Shown here one piece after another: positions 27,585 through 32,642 of a stretch of 32,642 nucleotides of DNA. The position numbers and the translations under genes are program-made. Source of the stretch: a virus. The stretch covers positions 1-32,642 of IMG/VR virus record IMGVR_UViG_3300024264_002980. One strand, given 5' to 3'. Under the pieces are notes generated by a model. It saw nothing but the letters and a program-made list of their open reading frames with translations. It did no database searches and had not been told where the DNA came from. Within the stretch, counting starts at the first letter, position 1. Every line of letters starts with the position of its first letter.

Positions 27585-27892
27585 GGTGCTTGATTAATTA
27601 TCCCTATAATAGTATAAATAAATCCTGAAATTGCTAATATGAAAGAACCTATGAACATTAGAGTTTTTAAACTTACTTTACTAGCTGACACAGTATCGTG
27701 AAGTTCTTGTATTCTTTTATTACTTTGTTCTATACTTGCATTTAGAGCCGATAAAGATTGACTAATGTGAATATAACGTTCTGCGCACACAGCTTCATGT
27801 GTTTCTAGATCACTTTTTGTTTTTTGCGACCTTTCGTGCAGCCAGTTTATATTCTTTTTAACATCATCGCTTAAACTACTTTCTTCTATCAT
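27581..27892 (-). CDS. Coiled-coil protein with C-terminal membrane anchor
   Basis: A 103-residue protein. Residues about 10-70 form a coiled coil (HERSQKTKSDLETHEAVC...NKRIQELHDTVSASKVS), then residues 77-97 form a hydrophobic span (TLMFIGSFILAISGFIYTIIG). The plan (coiled coil then one span, short end) resembles XhlA-type holin-associated proteins. It precedes the SleB-like hydrolase on the transcript's far side. A role in lysis is plausible but unproven. Confidence 0.6.
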   Translation of the reverse strand: MIEESSLSDDVKKNINWLHERSQKTKSDLETHEAVCAERYIHISQSLSALNASIEQSNKRIQELHDTVSASKVSLKTLMFIGSFILAISGFIYTIIGIINQAP

Positions 27893-27937
27893 TTTTTATT
27901 GTATCAAACGCTTATTATGTTAGTCAATCTTAAATTT

Positions 27938-28411
27938 TTATTTTTCCCACCTATAAAAATGGTGATCCTCTATAGTAACCGTTTTTGATAGATGGCTACT
28001 CCAATAAGGTTTGACTTTTTTACTATGATAGTGCGTTGAGTTGTGTGTTACGTCTGATATTTGCCCTAAAATTAACGCTTTAGCAAGTTTAAAAGAAAAT
28101 TCTTTTACCTCTTTATTTAACATAGTATCTTTTATTCCATCACAATACCAACTAAATTGGCATTTGTTAAGTATTATATTATTATTTTTGTCTTTTTTGG
28201 CTTGAGTTACGACCTTACATACTGAGTTTGGAAATCTACTATCTTTTACCCTGTTTATGGTTACGTTTCCTACAGCTATTTGACCTCTTACTGATTGATT
28301 GCGTGCTTCAAAATAAATATTCTTTGCTAAGCACTCTATTTCTTTACTCGTATCTGCCAGCACGGTCTTTGCACTAAGTAATAATAAAAAAATAGTTATT
28401 GATTTTATCAT
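27938..28411 (-). CDS. Secreted cell wall hydrolase, SleB-like
   Basis: A 157-residue protein. Residues 2-19 are a Sec signal peptide ending VLA-D. The rest is a SleB/Hydrolase_2 domain: CLAKNIYFEARNQ (likely catalytic Glu35), GQIAVGNVTINRVKDSRFPN, CQFSWYCDG (two Cys likely disulfide-linked in the periplasm) and THYHSKKVKPYW. It would cut peptidoglycan from the periplasmic side without needing a holin, and complements the GH19 enzyme at 874-1698. It ends just before a strong AT-rich gap and is preceded by the terminator at 28434-28464. Confidence 0.85.
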   Translation of the reverse strand: MIKSITIFLLLLSAKTVLADTSKEIECLAKNIYFEARNQSVRGQIAVGNVTINRVKDSRFPNSVCKVVTQAKKDKNNNIILNKCQFSWYCDGIKDTMLNKEVKEFSFKLAKALILGQISDVTHNSTHYHSKKVKPYWSSHLSKTVTIEDHHFYRWEK

Positions 28412-28433
28412 ACACTACTCCCCTTATGTTAAT

Positions 28434-28464
28434 AAAAAACAGCCGCAAGAGTAGCCTGCAGCTG
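28434..28464 (-). terminator. Intrinsic terminator before the SleB-like gene
   Basis: On the minus strand CAGCTGCA pairs with TGCGGCTG (eight pairs, one G-U) around a 9-base loop, followed by TTTTTT. It ends the two-gene unit 28477-29051. Confidence 0.75.
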
Positions 28465-28476
28465 ATTTTATTTGTA

Positions 28477-28812
28477 CTAAGTATTTTTTGTATTTTTAAA
28501 CCAGTAGGGCTCGGAGTGTCGATTTGTCCATGAGTATTCTACTTGTAGCTTCCTGAGCATTTCATTTAAGTCTTGACATTCATTAATAATTTTGATACAC
28601 TCGTTAGTAAATATGGTAAACATATTGTTGGAATAACTCCCTACTCCCCCGTAAGCCTCTTCGGGCTTAGTGTATAAATACTTTTTATAAAAGGTTGGAT
28701 TATTCATCTTTAACAAAAGTGGTTTAACTAACTTTACAACATCTTCTACAGAGGTAAAAGAGCTAGTTAATAGTGTTTTCAAAGAGTTAAAGTCTTGTTG
28801 ATACTTATTCAT
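28477..28812 (-). CDS. Hypothetical helical protein, 111 aa
   Basis: A helical product (MNKYQQDFNSLKTLLTSSFT...) with a Gly-rich linker (EAYGGVGSYSNN). No family recognised. Its start overlaps the stop of the gene upstream, so the two are translated together, and the unit ends at the 28434-28464 terminator. Confidence 0.6.
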   Translation of the reverse strand: MNKYQQDFNSLKTLLTSSFTSVEDVVKLVKPLLLKMNNPTFYKKYLYTKPEEAYGGVGSYSNNMFTIFTNECIKIINECQDLNEMLRKLQVEYSWTNRHSEPYWFKNTKNT

Positions 28813-29051
28813 TATATTATTAACCTACTTGGTTTTGAGTTTTTCCAGAATTCAGATTCTTTATAGTAACGTGTGTTTTCTAAAGAGTCTAAAAAGTTAT
28901 TTATTTCACGAGCTTTACGCTTCCAAAGTTTTTCTTTTAAAGGAGAACTTAATGCTTCGTCTCTTAAGAGGTTCATCTCAGAGAGTGCTTCATTAGGATT
29001 CCACTTTACTACGGATAGACAACGGCTCAATTCATTCTGATAGTCTTTCAT
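28812..29051 (-). CDS. Hypothetical protein, 79 aa, first gene of the leftward unit
   Basis: A charged helical product (MKDYQNELSRCLSVVKWN...) with no family match. It is the last minus-strand gene before the divergent junction, so a promoter must lie in the 51 bases to the right. No consensus promoter is obvious there. Confidence 0.6.
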   Translation of the reverse strand: MKDYQNELSRCLSVVKWNPNEALSEMNLLRDEALSSPLKEKLWKRKAREINNFLDSLENTRYYKESEFWKNSKPSRLII

Positions 29052-29102
29052 ATTATTTGCTTACCTGTTGTTATAAATTAATATTAGCATGAAAAATTAT
29101 AA

Positions 29103-29411
29103 ATGGCAAGAATAAAATTAAATCAAAATATGTCTACTCTTAAAAAGTGTCAGACTAATAGGAGAAATAAGTTGAAGAAGGTTACAGGATATTTTAACAA
29201 ATTTAATAAAACCTATGTGCAACGAGAACTGCTCACACTGCAAGATCTAGGAATTAATACAGAAAGTGTAAACAGTGCAGACCTCTCAAAAAATATTACA
29301 ACACCTATGTTTGTGGTAACTAAAAATAATGGAGTTATATCCAAACTTATAGGTAAATATTCTGCAGGTCACTTATCTTCTTGGATACAAAACTATATAA
29401 AGGTAAATTAA
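29103..29411 (+). CDS. Basic hypothetical protein, 102 aa
   Basis: The first plus-strand gene. The product (MARIKLNQNMSTLKKCQTNR...) is Lys/Asn-rich, basic in the first third, with no named motif. There is no clear ribosome site. It is directly coupled to the bS21 gene by a TAATG overlap, so it may also act on ribosomes, though that is inference. Confidence 0.6.
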   Translation: MARIKLNQNMSTLKKCQTNRRNKLKKVTGYFNKFNKTYVQRELLTLQDLGINTESVNSADLSKNITTPMFVVTKNNGVISKLIGKYSAGHLSSWIQNYIKVN

Positions 29412-29677
29412 TGAAAATAAGTATAAAAAAATATAATAATGATGTCTCTAAAGCATATAAAATTATGATGAGAAAACTAAATGCCGATGGGTTCTATATA
29501 GATGCTAAAAGACAAAGTTACTATGTTTCTAAATCTGAAAAACTTAGAGAAGCTAAAAAAGCAGGTAAAGCTAGGTACAGAAAAGCAGAAGCTAAAAGAC
29601 AAGCTCTTATGCAAAAGTTAGAAAGAAAAGCAGGCTACACAAAGAAGCAAAAAAATACACCAAACTCCAAATCTTAA
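29411..29677 (+). CDS. Ribosomal protein bS21 homologue
   Basis: I start at ATG 29411 (MKISIKKYNNDVSKAYKIMM) with AAAGG upstream; a longer reading to 29381 is within the previous gene. The 88-residue product has the bS21 plan: a short strand, a helix VSKAYKIMMRKLNADGF, a charged turn (RQSYYVSKSEKLREAKKAGK), and a long basic helix (KARYRKAEAKRQAL). In bS21 this protein sits in the small subunit near the 3' end of 16S rRNA and affects start selection. A phage copy could bias ribosomes toward phage mRNA. The extra 18 residues at the C-terminus are basic and not found in typical bS21 (about 70). Confidence 0.75.
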   Translation: MKISIKKYNNDVSKAYKIMMRKLNADGFYIDAKRQSYYVSKSEKLREAKKAGKARYRKAEAKRQALMQKLERKAGYTKKQKNTPNSKS

Positions 29678-29711
29678 ATTTAAATTTTTGTTGCTAACTA
29701 CTATTTTTAGT

Positions 29712-29731
29712 GTTAATATTAACTATATAAT
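29712..29731 (+). promoter_or_regulatory. Palindrome and -10-like box upstream of the 29749 gene
   Basis: A perfect 12-base palindrome GTTAATATTAAC (29712-29723) is followed by TATAAT (29726-29731). No good -35 box is seen. It could be a promoter with an operator-type palindrome for the tmRNA-containing unit. Confidence 0.4.
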
Positions 29732-29748
29732 AAAAAAGAGAGTAACGC

Positions 29749-29916
29749 ATGAATACTGAAAAAGATAAAATTATCAATGAAGCTGTAGAAAAACTCCATA
29801 ATAATCCTTTAAAGTTTGCACCTTATAGACGGCCTAGCCGGTTTAATAGGCTTAGAAATTATAATAGTAAGATTATTAATAAGGAAAAAGGAAGTACTAG
29901 TATAGTTTCTTTATAG
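29749..29916 (+). CDS. Small basic protein, 55 aa
   Basis: The product MNTEKDKIINEAVEKLHNNP... ends in a basic, Arg/Asn/Tyr-rich segment (RRPSRFNRLRNYNSK). It reads through without rare codons and is followed by the AGGAGG ribosome site of the next tiny gene. Function unknown. Confidence 0.55.
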   Translation: MNTEKDKIINEAVEKLHNNPLKFAPYRRPSRFNRLRNYNSKIINKEKGSTSIVSL

Positions 29917-29926
29917 GAGGATACAA

Positions 29927-30046
29927 ATGAATCCTAAAAACGGAGTAATACCGCATGCACTGTCTAAAGCATGGAAAAAGAAACTAAAACAACTATCTAA
30001 TAAGAAAATAAGACAAAAAATAAATAAGGAATTAAGAGGTCACTAA
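29927..30046 (+). CDS. Tiny basic protein, 39 aa, strong ribosome site
   Basis: The product MNPKNGVIPHALSKAWKKKL... is very basic. AGGAGG is six bases before the ATG, one of the strongest ribosome sites in the window, so it should be made in quantity. It lies just before the tmRNA acceptor piece. Its last codons may be part of a stem with 30070-30074 (GAGGT/ACCTC). Function unknown; a ribosome-binding peptide is a possible guess. Confidence 0.55.
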   Translation: MNPKNGVIPHALSKAWKKKLKQLSNKKIRQKINKELRGH

Positions 30047-30049
30047 CTT

Positions 30050-30410
30050 CGATACATCTATCGTTTTAAACCTCTTTTTTGTAATCGTTGATACAATTCA
30101 ACATACATACTGGACCTGGGGGCAGTACCCAGCAGCTCCACCATAAGGACATTTTAACTAACATCATAGTATTAGTAATAGACGTAAAATAGGGTTTACT
30201 AATACTATAGTATCATTTATGATAATGTCTTTATGATGGGGCTGATATAGGATCGACAGGTGTGTAGAGATGAGAGTAGATTACCGTGTTGGCCTACGAT
30301 ATTCAGCCAAAAACTACAAACGCAAACGATAACTTTGCACCATCTAATTACGCACTAGCTGCATGATTAAGGGGGCTGGTCACTTGCCTAGCAACAGAAA
30401 AAGTGACACT
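30050..30410 (+). ncRNA. ssrA: Permuted two-piece tmRNA (alphaproteobacterial type)
   Basis: The gene order is acceptor piece, spacer, coding piece. The acceptor piece ends CTGGG-GGCAGTA-CCCAG (T arm, 30116-30132), CAGCTCC and ACCA (to 30143). The coding piece starts GGGGCTG (30238-30244), which pairs with CAGCTCC; the third pair is G-U, the Ala identity element. D-loop-like GGATCGACAGG follows. TACATAC (30104-30110) pairs with GTGTGTA (30260-30266) as helix P2. A pseudoknot (GTAG/CTAC and TTGGC/GCCAA, 30276-30310) stands 11 bases before the resume codon at 30322. The coding piece ends near a 7-bp hairpin (30379-30385, 30401-30407). The spacer 30144-30237 has a perfect 13-bp hairpin (30166-30178, 30196-30208), and helices continuing the acceptor stem across both cut sites. 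It rescues stalled ribosomes with SmpB. The 5' end of the acceptor piece is approximate. Confidence 0.93.
30322..30366 (+). other. tmRNA tag reading frame: ANDNFAPSNYALAA
   Basis: GCA at 30322 is the resume codon; 14 codons follow to TGA (30364-30366), with a TTAA behind it. With the initial Ala charged on the tmRNA the tag becomes AANDNFAPSNYALAA. The ANDNFA start and the -LAA end are alphaproteobacterial in style (Caulobacter AANDNFAEEFAVAA) and suit ClpXP/SspB recognition. Confidence 0.9.
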
Positions 30411-30429
30411 CATTATTTTGAATAGCACT

Positions 30430-31026
30430 ATGAAAGTATACTCTGCCTCCAAAGCTATTATAGAATTTTCTATAGATTCTTCTAATACTATTGACCCTTC
30501 AGTGGTGTTTTTAGTAAAAGATGATAAATATGGAATATCTCTAGGTAAAAACAATACCATACTTTCAGCATGTGTTATTAACTGCGCAACTGGTTACAGA
30601 GAGAATACTGTTATAGGAAGTGGCAATTATATAGGCCCAAGTACTACTATTAATAGTGATACTTTGATAGGCAATAATAATACTATAACAGGTTGTTGTT
30701 ACTTAGGTTTTCATAGTGTTATTCAAAATAATGTTTATATAGAGTATAATGCTCATGTACAGAATTACTCTACAGTAGGTAGTCATTCTTTTATAGGAAC
30801 ATTTTCGCCCATAATAAAAGATGTAAAACCTTTCTCTAAAGTGTTTGGTAATCCTTCTAAAACAAGAGGAGTATATCGTTCTTCTATTTATAAAAATAAC
30901 TTTAATAATAATCAAAAAGATGAAATAGAAAAATTTGTAAGAGAAGGTATAGAACCTTTAGATCCTTATATTATAAGTATTATTGATGAATATAGAAATT
31001 TCTCAAGAAAAAAAGTAACAAAATGA
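30430..31026 (+). CDS. Left-handed beta-helix acyltransferase (hexapeptide repeat)
   Basis: I choose ATG 30430 (MKVYSASKAIIEF); an earlier GTG at 30403 lies inside the tmRNA's end hairpin. The 198-residue product has a run of hexapeptide repeats (VIGSGNYIGPSTTI, TLIGNNNTITGCC, FHSVIQNNVYIEY, AHVQNYSTVGSHSFIG) and then SKVFGNPSKTRGVY, the usual closing phrase (x-G-x-PAK) of the LbH acetyltransferases. These transfer acetyl or other acyl groups to amino-sugars. It begins a three-gene surface-sugar set, overlapping the next gene by 4 bases. Confidence 0.78.
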   Translation: MKVYSASKAIIEFSIDSSNTIDPSVVFLVKDDKYGISLGKNNTILSACVINCATGYRENTVIGSGNYIGPSTTINSDTLIGNNNTITGCCYLGFHSVIQNNVYIEYNAHVQNYSTVGSHSFIGTFSPIIKDVKPFSKVFGNPSKTRGVYRSSIYKNNFNNNQKDEIEKFVREGIEPLDPYIISIIDEYRNFSRKKVTK

Positions 31027-31796
31027 TAATAATATATAGAGCTTCAGAAGCTAATAAGTCTCCAGGAAGTATATCAGACGGCTCACAAGATAAAGCTAGA
31101 TGGAATGGAAAAAAGAAAGATGAAATCTTTAGAAAATGTTGGCTTTCTTTACAACAAGATTTAGAAGGCTGGGACGATAAGATTATAGTATTAGCAGATA
31201 CAGTTACTGAAGAAACTAAATCTTGGATGCGAGAAACCTGCTCTATACCTACTAAATTAGAAATAAAAGATATACCTAACAGAACTGAAGTACCTCCGTT
31301 TGGGGAGCATCCTTATCCTCAGTATCATCCTGTTACAATAAATACTTGTATTCCGTTAATGGAAAATTTAATAGAAATAGCAGAAGCAAATACTGAAGAG
31401 CTAATATATTTATGCGAAGACGATTACCTTCATACTAAAACTGCCATAAAAACTATGAAAAATGTTTTTAAAGCAGGGTATGAAGGTTTTTATTTGCCTT
31501 ATGATTATCCAGATAGGTATTTTGATAAAGACAGAACAGTAGAAGTACTAGTAGGACCTGACTGCCACTTAAAAACAGTTAGCAGTGCTACTTTAACTTT
31601 AGCCGCAAAAGGAAAAACATTCTTACCTTTTAAGTTTTCTATACTTCAAGCAGGTTTGTTTTCAGACGACTCTTGGACCTGGAAAGCTTTTAGACAGAAC
31701 GTAGCTGTTTGTCCTTTGCCTGGCACTGCTACGCACCTACAAGATAATTGTGTAACCCCCTTAGTAGATTGGAATGACGTATGGAATCAGTTGTAA
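31023..31796 (+). CDS. Glycosyltransferase-like protein
   Basis: A 257-residue protein with a GT-A-like plan: N-terminal nucleotide-binding part (MIIIYRASEANKS..., KIIVLADTVTEETKSWM), then an acid motif ELIYLCEDDYLH (EDDY in the place of DxD), a polar PYDYPDRYFD loop and LQAGLFSDDSWTWKAF. These features match phage/cyanophage GT-A type glycosyltransferases, but the family is not certain. It is between an acyltransferase and an epimerase, which supports sugar transfer to a phage or host surface molecule. Confidence 0.6.
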   Translation: MIIIYRASEANKSPGSISDGSQDKARWNGKKKDEIFRKCWLSLQQDLEGWDDKIIVLADTVTEETKSWMRETCSIPTKLEIKDIPNRTEVPPFGEHPYPQYHPVTINTCIPLMENLIEIAEANTEELIYLCEDDYLHTKTAIKTMKNVFKAGYEGFYLPYDYPDRYFDKDRTVEVLVGPDCHLKTVSSATLTLAAKGKTFLPFKFSILQAGLFSDDSWTWKAFRQNVAVCPLPGTATHLQDNCVTPLVDWNDVWNQL

Positions 31797-32642
31797 TTAC
31801 AGGATCTGCAGGCTTAATAGGTAGTCATCTATGTTATAAGTATTTAGAGTTAGGATACAGAGTAATAGGTATAGACTCTTTAATAGGTGGTTATATAACC
31901 AATATGCCTGATAATAAAAACTTTTTTTATTATGAACAAGACATACTAGATACTAAAGAGCTGTCTAATGTAATGGGTATTTACTCTCCTGTGCTTGTAA
32001 TACACTGTGCTGCTTTAGCACACGAAGGCTTAAGTGTTTTTTCTCCTAAAAAAATAGTTGAGAACATATATGCAGGAACAGCTTCTGTGTGTAGTGCTTC
32101 TGTAAGTAATAATGTACCTATGTTTATAAATACCACTTCTATGGCAAGATATGGCGAAGGAAATCCTCCTTTTCAAGAAGATCATACTCCTAATCCTGTA
32201 GATCCTTATGGCTTAGCTAAATTACACGCAGAGCAGCATTTAAATTTAATGAGTGACATTCATGGAATAAAAGTATTTCATATGGTTCCTCATAATGTGT
32301 GTGGCCCTCATCAGTGCTATAGTGATCCTTTTAGAAACGTTATGAGTATTTTTGCAAACTTAATATCTAAAGATAAACCTGTATATATTTATGGTGACGG
32401 AACACAAAAAAGATCTTTTTCTCATGTAAAAGATTGTGTAGAAGCTTTTGTAACAGTTTATAATAAAAGAGATAAAATAGAAAGCAAAGAAGTATTTAAT
32501 ATAGGTCCTAGCCATGGAACCGAAACTTCTATAGCAGCACTAGCAAATAAAGTAGCTAAATATTTTAACAAAACTGCAGAAATAAACTTTGTTCCTGAAA
32601 GACCTAGAGAAGTAAAAAATGCTTGGGTATCTACTGATAAGG
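31781..32642 (+). CDS. NAD-dependent sugar epimerase/dehydratase, cut by right edge
   Basis: An open frame starts at ATG 31781, overlapping the glycosyltransferase by 16 bases, and runs off the edge after 287 codons. It is a short-chain extended (SDR) epimerase: VVITGSAGLIGSHL (NAD-binding GxxGxxG), ID at the strand-2 end, CAALAHEG (the NAD-loop), the TTSMARYG segment, and the catalytic YGLAK (Tyr-x-x-x-Lys), then NVCGPHQ and YIYGDGTQKRSFSHV. Such enzymes convert nucleotide-sugars, for example UDP-glucose to UDP-galactose, or dehydrate them. Last residues are missing. Confidence 0.85.
   Translation, partial: MESVVITGSAGLIGSHLCYKYLELGYRVIGIDSLIGGYITNMPDNKNFFYYEQDILDTKELSNVMGIYSPVLVIHCAALAHEGLSVFSPKKIVENIYAGTASVCSASVSNNVPMFINTTSMARYGEGNPPFQEDHTPNPVDPYGLAKLHAEQHLNLMSDIHGIKVFHMVPHNVCGPHQCYSDPFRNVMSIFANLISKDKPVYIYGDGTQKRSFSHVKDCVEAFVTVYNKRDKIESKEVFNIGPSHGTETSIAALANKVAKYFNKTAEINFVPERPREVKNAWVSTDK

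Noticed and set aside
27898-27927. TTGACT / TACAAT promoter before the 27892 gene
   Set aside because: The predicted start would coincide with the ATG, leaving no leader or ribosome site, so I did not list it.
30238-30410. An ordinary one-piece tmRNA
   Set aside because: The 3' acceptor arm with CCA is upstream of the 5' part and no such arm follows the tag; the order is permuted.
30403-30429. GTG start for the hexapeptide acyltransferase
   Set aside because: It lies in the terminal hairpin of the tmRNA coding piece; the ATG at 30430 gives a natural family start.
30348-30560. Minus-strand frame over the tmRNA tag and acyltransferase start
   Set aside because: It is the antisense of a well-supported RNA and gene, with no ribosome site.
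1-32642. CRISPR arrays, insertion sequences, integrase or att sites
   Set aside because: No spaced repeats, transposase or recombinase motifs, or direct repeats at tRNAs were seen.

Overview
The window is a piece of a large, AT-rich, tailed bacteriophage genome, most likely a T4-like marine myovirus. Most genes are short, tightly packed and often overlap by 1-8 bases. Recognisable phage genes include PhoH, a RecB-like nuclease, a MazG-like pyrophosphohydrolase, Hsp20, a tail-fibre-like protein, an NAD-dependent DNA ligase, a GH19 endolysin and a DsbA-like late-transcription accessory protein. Five phage tRNAs are present. The best clue to the host is a circularly permuted two-piece tmRNA gene whose tag reads ANDNFAPSNYALAA. 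That architecture and tag style are alphaproteobacterial, and the low GC suggests a SAR11-like marine host. The host assignment is inference.

Layout. From 1 to about 29051 every gene is on the minus strand. Read from low to high coordinates: tail fibre end and GH19 endolysin (1-2276); a host-interaction and metabolism block with nucleotidyltransferase, half-size Na/Pi cotransporter, nuclease, methyltransferase, sugar-nucleotide dehydrogenase, MazG, an outer-membrane-barrel-like protein and a peroxiredoxin (2853-7335); small proteins and an RNase H-like protein (7370-8434); a tRNA cluster mixed with strongly structured non-coding DNA (8504-9852); a kinase-fold protein, a second structured RNA candidate ending in a terminator, and a eukaryotic-type phosphomannomutase (9896-11406); Hsp20 and DNA ligase (13352-16769); a redox group of two glutaredoxins and a degenerate peroxiredoxin (17568-18457); nucleotidyltransferase-cupin fusion, DsbA-like protein and UV-damage endonuclease (18892-21727); a heptose-activation-like operon with split HldE-type kinase and nucleotidyltransferase, cupin and SET-domain protein (21792-23663); a run of tiny basic proteins (23970-25770); PhoH, PD-(D/E)XK nuclease, a coiled-coil membrane protein and a SleB-like cell wall hydrolase (25770-28411). 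At about 29052-29102 transcription diverges. The plus strand carries a bS21 ribosomal protein homologue, two tiny ORFs, the permuted tmRNA, and a surface-sugar cassette (hexapeptide acyltransferase, glycosyltransferase, NAD-dependent epimerase cut by the right edge).

Themes. (1) Translation takeover: tRNAs, bS21 and tmRNA. (2) Nucleotide-sugar and surface chemistry: phosphomannomutase, three HldE-C/TagD-like nucleotidyltransferases, heptokinase-like protein, cupins, sugar-nucleotide dehydrogenase, glycosyltransferase, epimerase. (3) Redox and stress: peroxiredoxin, degenerate peroxiredoxin, two glutaredoxin-fold proteins, Hsp20, UvdE. (4) Candidate new RNAs: 10541-10668 can form two loop-loop (kissing) pairings followed by an intrinsic terminator, and 9447-9620 contains a perfect H-type pseudoknot among several hairpins. 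I found no CRISPR array, integrase, IS element, photosynthesis gene or rRNA.
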